Shown piece by piece: positions 30,810 to 39,231 of a stretch of DNA of 55,824 bases. Origin of the DNA: JBFXCS01 sp050181915 (lineage in GTDB: Bacteria; Actinomycetota; Thermoleophilia; Miltoncostaeales; Miltoncostaeaceae); NCBI GenBank assembly GCA_050181915.1, contig JBFXCS010000005.1, forward strand, positions 1 to 55,824, in the 5' to 3' direction. Within the stretch, counting starts at the first letter, position 1, and every line of letters starts with the position of its first letter. Both the position numbers and the translations under genes were made by a program. The notes below the pieces were generated by a model. That model worked only from the letters and a program-made list of their open reading frames with translations, was not told the DNA's origin and made no database searches.

Positions 30810-31594
30810 CCGACACCGAATTCACTGCGTGCTGCGCGGCCACGTATTCCTCGGACCTGGTAGCGCTGCTGCTCGGCGACTCCTACCACCCGGGCGGGCT
30901 GGCCCTGACCCGCCGGCTCGCCGCCCGGCTGTCCCTCGCCGCCGGGCGGCGCGTGCTGGACGTGGCGGCCGGGCGCGGAACCAGCGCCCTGATGCTGGCC
31001 CGCGAGCTCGGCGTGACCGTCCAGGGTGTCGACGCCTCGGCGGCCAACTGCGTGCTCGCGGACGGGGCGGCGCGCTCCGCCGGGCTCGCTGAACAGGCCG
31101 CGTTCTGCGCCGGGGACGCCGTGGTGCTGCCTTTCCCCGACGCGCAGTTCGACGCCGTGCTCTGCGAATGCGCCTTCTGTACCTTCCCCGACAAACCGGC
31201 CGCCGCCGCCGAGTTCGCCCGCGTGCTGCGCCCGGGCGGACGCGTCGGCATCACCGACGTCACCGCGTCGCCCGAAGCCCTCCCCAGCGAGCTGACCACG
31301 CTCGCCGCGCGGATCGCCTGCATCGCCGACGCCCGACCGGTGGCGGGCTACGCCGACCTGCTCACCGCCGCCGGCCTGATGGTCCGATACACCGAGCGGC
31401 ACGACGGCGCGATCCTGCGGCTGATCGACCAGATCGAGGCCCGCCTCGCCCTGGTCCGAATGACCGCCCGCGCCAAGGCCGAAGCCCTCGGGCTCGACTT
31501 CACGCAGGGGTCGGCGGTGCTGGCGGCCGCACGGCAAGCAGCGGCGGCCGGACTCGTCGGCTACGCCCTGCTCGTCGCGGAGAAGCCGACCTGA
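30806..31594 (+). CDS. Cysteine-rich class I SAM methyltransferase, ArsM-like
   Basis: A 262-aa methyltransferase. Motif I VLDVAAGRGTSAL is at residues 50-62 and GVDAS at 74-78. The post-motif segment CECAFCTFPDKPAAAAEFAR (120-139) lines up with the NCVINLSPDKP segment of arsenite methyltransferases, and Cys172 (RIACIADARP) with another of their metal-binding Cys. Further Cys are 9, 10, 82 and 101. A thiol-rich pocket suggests a soft metal or metalloid, or a sulfur-bearing substrate. Its start overlaps the radical SAM stop (ATGA). A decayed second copy of its C-terminus lies at 32245-32490. The metalloid role is inferred, not shown. Confidence 0.82.
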   Translation: MTDTEFTACCAATYSSDLVALLLGDSYHPGGLALTRRLAARLSLAAGRRVLDVAAGRGTSALMLARELGVTVQGVDASAANCVLADGAARSAGLAEQAAFCAGDAVVLPFPDAQFDAVLCECAFCTFPDKPAAAAEFARVLRPGGRVGITDVTASPEALPSELTTLAARIACIADARPVAGYADLLTAAGLMVRYTERHDGAILRLIDQIEARLALVRMTARAKAEALGLDFTQGSAVLAAARQAAAAGLVGYALLVAEKPT

Positions 31595-31601
31595 GCTGGG
31601 A

Positions 31602-31623
31602 CCAGCCGCTAACCAGCGGCTGG
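31602..31623. terminator. Shared hairpin between convergent genes
   Basis: CCAGCCGCT (31602-31610) and its exact complement (31615-31623) close an AACC loop eight bases after the methyltransferase stop. It overlaps the stop of the minus-strand membrane protein, so it can end transcription from both sides. Confidence 0.7.
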
Positions 31624-32225
31624 TCGTCCAGCCACGCTCACGGCGAGCAACAGCACCGACAGCGGGTAGAACACGGCCCGCAGCGGCAGCAGCACCGGCA
31701 CCAGCAGCGTAGCGATGCTGGGCCCACACCGATCAGGACCGCCGGAACACAGCAGGCGAAACCGGTCAGCAGCGCCGGCAGCGCGGCCGCCAGCCGGCCG
31801 TAGCCGGTGCGCCGGCAACTCGCCCGGGCGACGGCGTGGGCCGTGACCGCGAGGTTGGGGCCGACCAGCGCGGCGAGCACGGCGCCGAGGACGAGGTCGA
31901 GCGGGCCGACCAGAATGCCGATCGGCCCCGGTGGGTGAATCGCGGCGATCGGTTCGAACAGGTAGGGCGCGCGGACCTGCAGCACCCGGTCGGTCCAGCC
32001 CGGCGCGACCTCGACGAAGGGCGCGCCCACCGCGATGGACGAGGTGATGTCACCGATCGCGACCAGGTACAGCAGCAGCGCCACCGAGGCCGCAAGGATG
32101 CCGGTGCGCCGGTGACGGAGGGCCGCCAGTGCCGGCCGGACGCGGCCGGGCGTGGCCCGCACTGCGGCGAGGACGGTGTCGGTCGCGTCGCCCACCCGGG
32201 TCACCGCGACCGCCAGCCGGCTCAT
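31609..32225 (-). pseudogene. CCxP membrane protein with a one-base frameshift
   Basis: From ATG 32225 a membrane protein with five or so helices reads to LTGFACCVPAVLIGVG. One C is missing in the GGGCCC run near 31712. In the next frame the protein continues as SIATLLVPVLLPLRAVFYPL and stops at 31609. Restoring the base gives about 205 aa. The vicinal Cys pair before Pro in a helix resembles MerT/MerF-type metal transporters. It is convergent to the radical SAM operon. Either a recent frameshift or an assembly error in a homopolymer. Confidence 0.7.
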
Positions 32226-32244
32226 GCCATCACCGTGGTGTGCG

Positions 32245-32490
32245 GGTAGCGGCCGGCGTGGCGATCCGGCACACCGAGCGGCACGACGCCCCGATCCTGA
32301 GGCTGAACGACCAACTCACGGGCTCTCTTGCTGGATGTGAGTGACCGCTGGATGTGAGTAACCGCCCGGAACCGCTCCATCGGCGCAGCACACGAACCGG
32401 GCCTGGCGCACGGTCCCGGTGCTGGCCGCCGCACGGGAGGCGGTGGGATTGGCCGGCTACACCCTGTCGGTCGCCGAGAACCGGACTGAC
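32245..32490 (+). pseudogene. Remnant of a second methyltransferase C-terminus
   Basis: The reading AIRHTERHDAPILRLNDQL parallels MVRYTERHDGAILRLIDQI of the intact methyltransferase. After a gap, VLAAAREAVGLAGYTLSVAE parallels its last residues. The two parts are in different frames, separated by a 17-bp tandem duplication (32332-32348 and 32349-32365). This is the worn end of a duplicated ArsM-like gene. Confidence 0.75.
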
Positions 32491-32571
32491 CGCCCGGAAG
32501 TGTGTGCTCCGTCACCGAAGTCGTGGCGGCGGCGGGCATACCGTCGCCGCTTCGAGGAGAGGAGGCCTGTC

Positions 32572-33015
32572 ATGGCGACAGCACACGCATCCCTGGGCGT
32601 GACCGGGCTGGTCCACCGAGGCATCGCCGGAATCGCCGGCGGCCTGGTCGGCGGTGTCGCCTTCGGCGTGCTCATGCAGGTGATGGGCATGATCCCGATG
32701 GTGGCGATGCTGGTCGGCAGCGACTCGGCGGGGATCGGCTGGCTGGTCCACCTGGTGATCTCGGCCGGAATCGGTGCGAGCTTCGGGCTGCTGCTCGGGG
32801 CGGCGGCCGCCGGGGCGGCGCGCGCGATCGGTCTCGGCGCGGTATACGGCATCGTGTGGTGGGTGCTCGGCGGTCTGCTGATCATGCCGGCGTGGCTGGG
32901 CATGCCCGTGTTCACCTTCACCACGGCGGCCTGGATGAGCCTGGTCGGGCACCTCGTCTACGGGCTGCTGCTCGGCGCGACGTACGCGCTGGTGCGGCCC
33001 CGGCTGTCCCGCTAA
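32572..33015 (+). CDS. Small multi-pass membrane protein
   Basis: A 147-aa protein with four hydrophobic helices, rich in Gly and Met (VAFGVLMQVMGMIPMVAMLV, GLLIMPAWLGMPVF). Start ATG 32572, with GAGGAGAGGAGG upstream. No Cys and no known motif; Met-rich helices might bind soft metal ions, but that is a guess. It precedes the Crp/Fnr gene by about 160 bases. Confidence 0.7.
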   Translation: MATAHASLGVTGLVHRGIAGIAGGLVGGVAFGVLMQVMGMIPMVAMLVGSDSAGIGWLVHLVISAGIGASFGLLLGAAAAGAARAIGLGAVYGIVWWVLGGLLIMPAWLGMPVFTFTTAAWMSLVGHLVYGLLLGATYALVRPRLSR

Positions 33016-33177
33016 CCGGGCGTGGCGCGCGGCGACGCCGCAGGCCCGGCCGCGGCACCCGCGACCGGTGCGGCGGGGACATACTGTGGCGCCGAGGGCG
33101 TTCTCGCCCTCGGCCGGGCGCCGTGGGGCAGCCGGCCGCCACCATGGGCTCCCGGCCGGCGCGAGGAGGTGGCATCC

Positions 33178-33918
33178 GTGGACCTGGCCGCCGCGGCGGG
33201 GTCCGGCACCCCGCCGGTCGACCGCACCTGGTGCCTGACCGAGGTCGACATCTTCCGCGACCTCAGCGACACCGAGATGGCGGCGATCGCCGCTGCGGCC
33301 CCGATGAAGACCTACGCGGCCGGTGAGATGCTCTACTCCCCGCACAACCCGGTCGAGGCGCTGTTCATCCTCAAGAACGGGCGGGTGCGCATCTTCCGGG
33401 TCTCCACGGACGGGCGCGCGCTCACCACCGCGATCATGACACCGGGCACGATCTTCGGCGAGATGGTGCTCATCGGTCAGCGCATGTACGACAACTTCGC
33501 CGAGGCGCTCGACGAGGCGACCGTGTGCGTGATGAGCCGCGCCGACGTCTATCGGCTCCTGCTCGCCGACCCGCGCATCGCCGCCCGAATCACCGAGGTC
33601 CTGGGATCCCGGCTGGCCGAGATGGAGCGGCGGCTCTCCGACAGCGTGTTCAAGACCGTGCCGCAGCGGATCGCCGCCACGCTCGCGACGCTCGCCGGGG
33701 AGCAACCCCGGCCCGGAGCGTTGTGGGCCGGGCCGCTGGGCCGCGGGCCCCAGGTCGCGCTGACCCACGAACAGATCGCGGCGCTCGTCGGGACCTCGCG
33801 CGAGACAGCGACGAAGGTGCTCGGCGAGTTCGCCGGGCGCGGCGTGATCCGGCTCGGCCGCGGCCGGATCACCGTGCTCGACCCGGACGCGATCCGGCGC
33901 GAAGCCGGGAACGACTGA
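33178..33918 (+). CDS. Crp/Fnr-family transcriptional regulator
   Basis: A 246-aa protein. A cyclic-nucleotide-binding-type beta roll occupies about residues 18-140 (FRDLSDTEMAAIAAAAPMKT, NPVEALFILKNGRVRIFRVS, MTPGTIFGEMVLIGQ). A C-terminal winged helix follows (TQ-type ALTHEQIAALVGTSRETATK, VIRLGRGRITVLD). No Fe-S Cys cluster of the FNR type is visible. Start GTG 33178 is chosen for the GAGGAGG seven bases upstream; the frame is open further up. It likely controls the surrounding radical SAM/redox region, possibly by sensing a small molecule. Confidence 0.88.
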   Translation: MDLAAAAGSGTPPVDRTWCLTEVDIFRDLSDTEMAAIAAAAPMKTYAAGEMLYSPHNPVEALFILKNGRVRIFRVSTDGRALTTAIMTPGTIFGEMVLIGQRMYDNFAEALDEATVCVMSRADVYRLLLADPRIAARITEVLGSRLAEMERRLSDSVFKTVPQRIAATLATLAGEQPRPGALWAGPLGRGPQVALTHEQIAALVGTSRETATKVLGEFAGRGVIRLGRGRITVLDPDAIRREAGND

Positions 33919-33923
33919 CCGCC

Positions 33924-34517
33924 ATGGGCAGGGCACGTACCCGCGCGGGCACCTGGATTCTGGGCGGGGCCGGACTGGCCGGACTGGCATCCGTGGCCGC
34001 CGCCGGCTACCTCGGGCTGGTCACCGGCGCCGTGCCGATCGACGTCGGGGTCGGCCGCAGGCTGCGGCCGCTCGGGCCGCTCACCATCACGATCGACGCC
34101 CCACGCGAGATCGTGTTCGACGTGATCAGCCAGCCCTACCTCGGCCGCGCCACCCGCGCGCTCAAGGAGAAGGTGCACGTCCTGCACGCGGGCTCCGACA
34201 TGGTGCTCGCCGCCCACCGCACGCCCGTTCGCAACCGGCTCGTCGCGACCACCGTCGAGACCGTCCGCTTCATCCAGCCGGAACGGGTCGAGTTCCGGCT
34301 GGTGCGCGGCCCGGTGCCGCACGTCGTTGAGGAATTCGTGCTCAGCGAACGAGACGGCGGCACCGAACTGGCCTACCGCGGCGAGCTCGGGACCGACTTC
34401 GGGCCGCTCGGGCAGTGGTGGGCCGGCGCGGTCGCGCCGCGCTGGGAAGCAACCGTCGCCGCGACCTTCGATACCGTCAAGTCCGAGGCCGAACGCCGCA
34501 CCGCGCATCAACGTTGA
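33924..34517 (+). CDS. SRPBCC-superfamily protein with N-terminal membrane anchor
   Basis: A 197-aa protein. One hydrophobic helix (about residues 8-30, WILGGAGLAGLASVAAAGYL) leads into a START/polyketide-cyclase-like domain (LTITIDAPREIVFDVISQPY ... VETVRFIQPERVEFRLVRGP ... DGGTELAYRGELGTDF). These domains bind lipids or hydrophobic small molecules. Start ATG 33924, five bases after the Crp/Fnr stop, so it is co-transcribed. A membrane-anchored hydrophobic-ligand protein beside a Tes-like enzyme is suggestive of lipid chemistry. Confidence 0.8.
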   Translation: MGRARTRAGTWILGGAGLAGLASVAAAGYLGLVTGAVPIDVGVGRRLRPLGPLTITIDAPREIVFDVISQPYLGRATRALKEKVHVLHAGSDMVLAAHRTPVRNRLVATTVETVRFIQPERVEFRLVRGPVPHVVEEFVLSERDGGTELAYRGELGTDFGPLGQWWAGAVAPRWEATVAATFDTVKSEAERRTAHQR

Positions 34518-34583
34518 TCTCCCAGGTCAGCGAGATGACGCCGCACAACCAGGTGAGACGTAGTTGGATGCCGAGGCCGGGAT

Positions 34584-34612
34584 CTACCGGATAATAGGCC
34601 ATTATCCGGTAG
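34584..34612. repeat. 12-bp inverted repeat resembling a recombination core site
   Basis: CTACCGGATAAT (34584-34595) and its exact complement (34601-34612) flank AGGCC. The inner TTATCCGG sequence recurs near the recombinase gene (35330). Arms of this size around a short spacer are typical of tyrosine-recombinase crossover sites (dif/loxP-like). Confidence 0.65.
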
Positions 34613-34768
34613 CCTGATCCACAACAAGGATCGGCGACCAGCGCGAACCCGGCGACACGCCCGGGATACGACTGTCCCGAACCCGTGTCCGGAATCCGAC
34701 AGCCCGCCCCGGACTGAGAAGTGAGATGGGTGCGGGGCAGGCGAATCGGTCGCTGTCAGGATGAATCG

Positions 34769-35134
34769 GTGGCCGATGCGCTCGATGGACTGGATGCTGC
34801 GCGACGGGCGGGATGGGCGCGCGCCTTCGCCGCCGAAGAGGTGGCGGTGCACATGCTCTACAACCTGTTCCTGCACATGTATCTCAACAGCGACCGCCCG
34901 GATCTGGCCGCCGGGGTCGGTCAGATCGTTCGTGGATGGCTCGACGGTGCCGATATGACACCGGGGTGGGTCAAACCCACCAACCCGCCACCGAACCTCA
35001 CGTCCGGGCAGGTGGAGGCGCGGATCCGAATCGCCCGTCGCCTCATCCGGCTCGACGCGGAGCTGACCGGCTCGGAAGGTCAACCCTTGCTTGATCCAGA
35101 GGACGACCTGGCCGGTCCCGGTTCCTCGCGCTGA
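34769..35134 (+). CDS. Hypothetical helical protein
   Basis: A 121-aa protein from GTG 34769, with AGGA upstream. Predicted helices include ALDGLDAARRAGWARAFAAE and VAVHMLYNLFLHMYLNSDRP. No known family. It stands between the inverted repeat and the recombinase gene and may be cargo of a site-specific module. Confidence 0.5.
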   Translation: MADALDGLDAARRAGWARAFAAEEVAVHMLYNLFLHMYLNSDRPDLAAGVGQIVRGWLDGADMTPGWVKPTNPPPNLTSGQVEARIRIARRLIRLDAELTGSEGQPLLDPEDDLAGPGSSR

Positions 35135-35223
35135 TCCGAGCGTGTCGCCTGCTTTATCCGAGCCATCGCCATGCGCTGGGGGCTGGGGTACCCGACGACA
35201 TGTGCCGGGGCGGCCCCGCCAGA

Positions 35224-35341
35224 GTTGCCTGATAACTCCGATTACCTGGCAACCCGGCCCACGTCGGCCGCGGCCGAGCTGCGCGGATGCCCGGTTCTGT
35301 CGGTCCGGCCCGCTAGGTTCGCTGCGCAGTTATCCGGCAAC
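35224..35341. repeat. Recombinase arm-like sites upstream of the tyrosine recombinase
   Basis: GTTGCCTGATAA (35224-35235) and TTACCTGGCAAC (35242-35253) are inverted arms (10 of 12 matching) around a six-base spacer CTCCGA. A third arm TTATCCGGCAAC lies at 35330-35341, just before the gene. The six-base spacer is that of XerC/XerD-type sites. Together with 34584-34612 they may form a res/dif-like region for resolving plasmid multimers, and may also control the gene. Confidence 0.6.
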
Positions 35342-35360
35342 CCCGAAGGCAGGCCCGGCG

Positions 35361-36359
35361 ATGCCCCATCCTTCCCGCCACCGCGACGCGGTATCGCTCG
35401 ACACGGCGCGCGACGCGCCGCGCGACGAGGTGGGGACCGTGGTGCGCGATGTGCTGGGCCCGCACCCGCTCGCGGCGCCGATCGCGGCGTTCCTCACCGA
35501 TCTGCACAACGCCGGGCGTTCGCGGCAGACCGTGCGCGCCTACCGCGGTGATCTGGTGCGCCTGGCCGGCCATCACGACGGCCCGGTCGGCGAGCTGGAC
35601 GCCGCGGCGATCCGGGCGTTGCTGTCGGAGCTGGCGGTACTCGCGCCGGCGACCCGGCGCCGGGCGCGGGCGTCGGTGGCCTCGTTCTGCCGCTGGGCCG
35701 TACGCCAGGATCTGCTGGAGACCAACCCGGCCGAGCGGATCGCGGCGGTGAGCGTCCCGGCCCGGTTGCCGCGCCCGGCCGCGGCCGCCGACGTCGCCGC
35801 GGTGCTCGCGGTCATCTGCCCGCGCCGACCGCGTAAGGACGTCCCGCTGGACCGGCTGCGGGACCGGGTGCTGTTCGAGACCGCCTACGTGTGCGGGGCG
35901 CGGGCGTCGGAGGTGTGCGGGCTGCACCTGGAGGATCTCGACCTGCGCGTGGACGACGAGCACCTGCGCATCCACGGCAAGGGCGGCACCGTGCGCACCG
36001 TGCTGCTGGATGACCGCGGCTACGTCGCGCTGCTGCAGCTCTACCTGGCCCGGGCCGGCTACCGGGCCGGCCCGCTGTTCCGGGCCAGCATCAACGGCGC
36101 CGGCGGCCCGCTGTCCTACGACGCCGCCCATCACCGCTGGCAGGGCTACTGCGCGGCGGCCGGGCGCGACATCGACATCCACCAGCTGCGCCACGCCCAC
36201 GCCACCGAGCTCATCAACTCCGGGGTGTCCATCGAAGCCGTTCGGCGCCGCCTTGGCCACGCGTCGACGTCGACCACGCAGCTCTACACGCTGCTCTCGG
36301 ACGAGGTCTCCGACGCCGAGATCCGCGGCGCCCGGCGCCGTCGCCGCACCGGCCGCTGA
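35361..36359 (+). CDS. Tyrosine recombinase (XerC/XerD-like)
   Basis: A 332-aa site-specific recombinase. The N-terminal SAM-like core-binding domain spans about 35-120 (FLTDLHNAGRSRQTVRAYRG). The catalytic domain has Arg in CGARASEVCGLHLEDL, Lys in IHGKGGTVR, HxxR in DIHQLRHAHATELIN, and the His/Tyr end LGHASTSTTQLYT. All catalytic residues appear intact. Size and organisation are those of Xer-type enzymes rather than large integrases. Start ATG 35361. Arm-like repeats lie just upstream; a role in multimer resolution is likely. Confidence 0.92.
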   Translation: MPHPSRHRDAVSLDTARDAPRDEVGTVVRDVLGPHPLAAPIAAFLTDLHNAGRSRQTVRAYRGDLVRLAGHHDGPVGELDAAAIRALLSELAVLAPATRRRARASVASFCRWAVRQDLLETNPAERIAAVSVPARLPRPAAAADVAAVLAVICPRRPRKDVPLDRLRDRVLFETAYVCGARASEVCGLHLEDLDLRVDDEHLRIHGKGGTVRTVLLDDRGYVALLQLYLARAGYRAGPLFRASINGAGGPLSYDAAHHRWQGYCAAAGRDIDIHQLRHAHATELINSGVSIEAVRRRLGHASTSTTQLYTLLSDEVSDAEIRGARRRRRTGR

Positions 36360-36891
36360 CCCCGTCGGCGGCAGCATCGTCGACGAAGCGGGCTACCCAG
36401 CCCGGTGCCGCGGCGGTGATAGCGATGATGCGCTCTTCCTGGCGGGCGCGACGCAGAGAGCTCACCGACGGCCTTCTGGCCGATCGACGGCTGGCGAGGG
36501 GTGATGCCCCTCCCGCTCAGTCCGCTCGATCGCCCGCAGCAGCGATCGGGACCGGTGACGGCTGTCGCCCATCACCGGCGCCGTCGGGGTTACTACGTGC
36601 GGCTACGCGGCCGCGGACGCCGTTTCCTCATCCTCCAGTTCGGGGACGTCGTGCACGCTGATTCGGCCGCGGTCGTGGTCGATCCGGTCGATGACCACGT
36701 GAGCAGCTCTCCGCGCTCGACCTGACCTGGGGGTATTCACGCGGGAATCGCGTGGGATTCATGGAGTCTCCTCAACTCGAACGGGTGGGAAGAACCCGCG
36801 TGACACCCCCGGCCGACGCGGATGCGACTGGCCGGGGACTCGGGGTTCACGTCGTGAAGCGATCTTGGAGTTGGTTAGGGCGGTGCACCGC
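36360..36891. other. Gap of about 530 bases with one doubtful small frame
   Basis: The only gene-like reading is 36504-36725 (plus strand, 73 aa, containing HHRRRRGYYVRLRGRGRRFL and FGDVVHADSAAVVVDPVDDH), which lacks a clear ribosome site. A near repeat around 36730-36775 (GGGAATCGCGTGGGATTC) could be an operator. Nothing else was recognised. Confidence 0.35.
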
Positions 36892-37824
36892 CTACCCCTC
36901 CGGGGGGCTGGTCCCCGGCGGCGGCGAGGCCGCGACCAGGGCCTTCTGCAGCGTCATCCCGGCGCCGACGGTGGTGAGCACGTCGTACCAGTACGCCGCG
37001 ACCTCCCGCCGCAACGTCGCGTCTTCGATGCCCAGTACGGCTGGCCCGGTCAGGTCCAGTGGGCCCAGCGCGGCCGCGTTGACGACGCCGACGCCCACTT
37101 CGGCGCGCACGAGCGCGAGCAGCGTCTGCGGCGCCTCCACCGCGGCCCGCGGCTGCACCGCCCGCCCGCGCGCCGCGAGCCCCGCGGGCACCTCGCCCGC
37201 GAGCTCGGCGCCGTTCGACTCGGCCTGCGCGCCGTAGACGACCAGCGGTGAGGCAACGAGGGCGTCCAGCGGCACCGGCTTCCCCGCCCGGTCCAGCTCG
37301 TGCCCCACCGGCACGACGACCATCAACGGCTCGTGCCACAGCACGCGTTCGCGCAGGCCCGGCGGCAGCGGCGCGGCGAGGCGTGGGAGCACGGCGAGCG
37401 CGGGCCCGTTGCTCAGCAGCCGTCGCTCGACGTCGATGCCCGCGTGTTCGACGAGCGTCACGCGCACGCCGGGGTGGGCCGCGACGACCTCGGCCAGCAC
37501 GTCGGGGAAGACAGTGGCGCCGATGCACGGCGTCGTGAGCACGGTGATCGGCTCGGCGTCCATCCCGCGCAGCGCCACCACGGCCGAACGCGCGGCGCCG
37601 ATACCCGTGACGAGCTCGCGCGCGTGGCGGGCGACCACCACGCCCGCCGCGGTCAGCCGGGCGGGCCGGTGGGCGCGGTCGACCAGGCGCACGCCGAGGT
37701 CGCGCTCGAGGGCGGCGATGTGCGCACTGACCCGGGACTGGGAACGGTGGAGCGTCTCGGCCGCGGCGGTGAACCCCCTGCGGTCCGCCACCGCGAGGAA
37801 GGTTTCCAACCAGTCCAACTCCAT
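36892..37824 (-). CDS. LysR-family transcriptional regulator
   Basis: A 310-aa protein. The winged helix lies at residues 1-60 (MELDWLETFLAVADRRGFTA, HRSQSRVSAHIAALERDLGV) and a periplasmic-binding-like effector domain follows (ITVLTTPCIGATVFPDVLAE, PLMVVVPVGHEL). Start ATG 37824. LysR genes usually sit divergent to their target, but no intact divergent gene is seen here, only a partial DUF2795-like frame. It may therefore be an orphan carried in by transfer. Confidence 0.88.
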   Translation of the reverse strand: MELDWLETFLAVADRRGFTAAAETLHRSQSRVSAHIAALERDLGVRLVDRAHRPARLTAAGVVVARHARELVTGIGAARSAVVALRGMDAEPITVLTTPCIGATVFPDVLAEVVAAHPGVRVTLVEHAGIDVERRLLSNGPALAVLPRLAAPLPPGLRERVLWHEPLMVVVPVGHELDRAGKPVPLDALVASPLVVYGAQAESNGAELAGEVPAGLAARGRAVQPRAAVEAPQTLLALVRAEVGVGVVNAAALGPLDLTGPAVLGIEDATLRREVAAYWYDVLTTVGAGMTLQKALVAASPPPGTSPPEG

Positions 37825-37950
37825 CCCGGGATCCTGCCTCGACACGTTCGCGCTCGCCTCCGGGACGCAGCCCGGGATACCCGACCTGGGACACACACGG
37901 CTGGGTGAGTGTCAGTGTCGTGTCGGTACGTAAGCGAACCGGAGCAGGAG

Positions 37951-38187
37951 ATGGATGCCCACCTGCGTCTGCAGTGCGTGCTGGCCGAACAGCGCTGGCC
38001 CGCGCGGCGGCGGGAACTGACCGCGACCGCCGAACGCTACGGCGCCGACCAGGTCACCCTGACCGATCTCTCCCGCGTTGCCGGCAGCGCGCACAGATCG
38101 GCTTGTCGGTTGAGGCCGTTATCGGATCAGCGGTCTCCAGCACGTGCGCATGCCGTAGGACCGCATAGGCCCTCCCCGAGTGCATGA
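37951..38187 (+). CDS. DUF2795-like protein, probably truncated
   Basis: A 78-aa frame. Residues 1-45 (MDAHLRLQCVLAEQRWPARR, RELTATAERYGADQVTLTDL) follow the DUF2795 pattern: a helix, a WPA/YPA turn, then a helix with GAD. The expected final helices are replaced by an Arg/Pro-rich unrelated end, suggesting a frameshift near 38100. Function of the family unknown. Confidence 0.5.
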   Translation: MDAHLRLQCVLAEQRWPARRRELTATAERYGADQVTLTDLSRVAGSAHRSACRLRPLSDQRSPARAHAVGPHRPSPSA

Positions 38188-38344
38188 TCACCAGCGTGAT
38201 GGGCGGGTTGATCGGCGAGCGGCCGCGCGTTCGTGTCCGGCTGTGGGTGCGGCGGCATCGTGGTCGACTTCGGCGGGTACGACTCGACGTCGATCGGCCG
38301 GGCCGGGCCCTGGCGGGGACGTGTTCACAGCGCGGCTATCCGCG

Positions 38345-38647
38345 ATGCCCTCAGCGGCGCTTCGGCGGGATGAGGTGAGCACCCCGTTCGCCGTCCTGGC
38401 TGCGGCCGTCGCGGACCGCAGTCTGTCCGGCGCGCAGGCTGCCGCGCTGGTGCAGATCCTCGCCGGGCTGGAGATCTGGTCGACGTTGGACGCCCGGGCT
38501 GCCACCGACCGTCCCGAGCATGCCCGCGATGTCCTCGCGCGGGTCAGCTACCGGCTCGGGCTCGCCGAGCATGCGCTGAGCACCTATCGGACTGAGATGG
38601 CGGGCCTCGTCGAGCTACCGCCGCCGAGTGTTCCCCCGTATGTCTGA
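38345..38647 (+). CDS. Hypothetical helical protein
   Basis: A 100-aa protein from ATG 38345 (GTG 38376 is an alternative). Mainly alpha-helical: PFAVLAAAVADRSLSGAQAA, LVQILAGLEIWSTLDARAAT, YRLGLAEHALSTYRTEMAGL. No recognised family. Lies upstream of the two toxin-antitoxin-like pairs. Confidence 0.5.
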   Translation: MPSAALRRDEVSTPFAVLAAAVADRSLSGAQAAALVQILAGLEIWSTLDARAATDRPEHARDVLARVSYRLGLAEHALSTYRTEMAGLVELPPPSVPPYV

Positions 38648-38870
38648 GGTCCCCGTGCCGCCACCCTCGGCGATCGCCGGTTGGTGATGCCCGGTGGTCG
38701 CCCCGGTGAGCAGGGACCGTGTCGACGCCCTGAAGGCCGGGGCGACCCTCATGTTCTGGAATATCTGTCCCGGAGGTCGATGCCGCGGGCGGTGGCGTTA
38801 TCGGCAGCGGAGGATCGCAGGGCGGCCATGTTGCCAGGTGATCTGCAGGGCAGCGACTACTGTGAGGCGG

Positions 38871-39212
38871 GTGAGCGCTGCTGCCGACATCAGCCCGGCT
38901 GAGCCGCGGCGGGTGCCATTCGCTGATGCCTCACCGGCCGAGGTTCGTGCAGCGTTGACTACGGAGGACGCGGCGGCGTTCGACCGGCAGTGGCGGGCGT
39001 TGATGGCGCGGGCGACTGAGCGGCTGGATCTGTCCGAGGTGCACGAGGCACTGGAGGTATGGCGGCAGGTGGCGTGGGTGACCTCGGCGCACGGCCCCGA
39101 GGTCTATCGGCGGACGTTGGCGTCGGCGCAGGAGCGGCTGCGGAGCGGGGAGCGGGCGGCGGGGGCGTTGCCGTGGGCGCAGTTGAAGGCCGAGCTCGGC
39201 TTGCCCGAGTGA
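38871..39212 (+). CDS. DUF6247-type antitoxin-like protein
   Basis: A 113-aa protein from GTG 38871. The segment DASPAEVRAALTTEDAAAFD, QWRALMARATERLDLSEVHE and LEVWRQVAWVTSAHG matches DUF6247, a family commonly encoded upstream of RelE/ParE-like toxins in actinobacteria. The toxin-like frame starts 20 bases after the stop. An antitoxin role is inferred from this pairing. Confidence 0.7.
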   Translation: MSAAADISPAEPRRVPFADASPAEVRAALTTEDAAAFDRQWRALMARATERLDLSEVHEALEVWRQVAWVTSAHGPEVYRRTLASAQERLRSGERAAGALPWAQLKAELGLPE

Positions 39213-39231
39213 CACTGGACGTCCACCGCCG

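Noticed and set aside
28717..31594. HgcAB-type mercury methylation or ArsL/arsinothricin operon
   Set aside because: No corrinoid HgcA or ferredoxin HgcB pattern is present, and the radical SAM protein has the Cys layout of the Tes/MJ0619 type rather than the ArsL C-terminal Cys motif as I know it.
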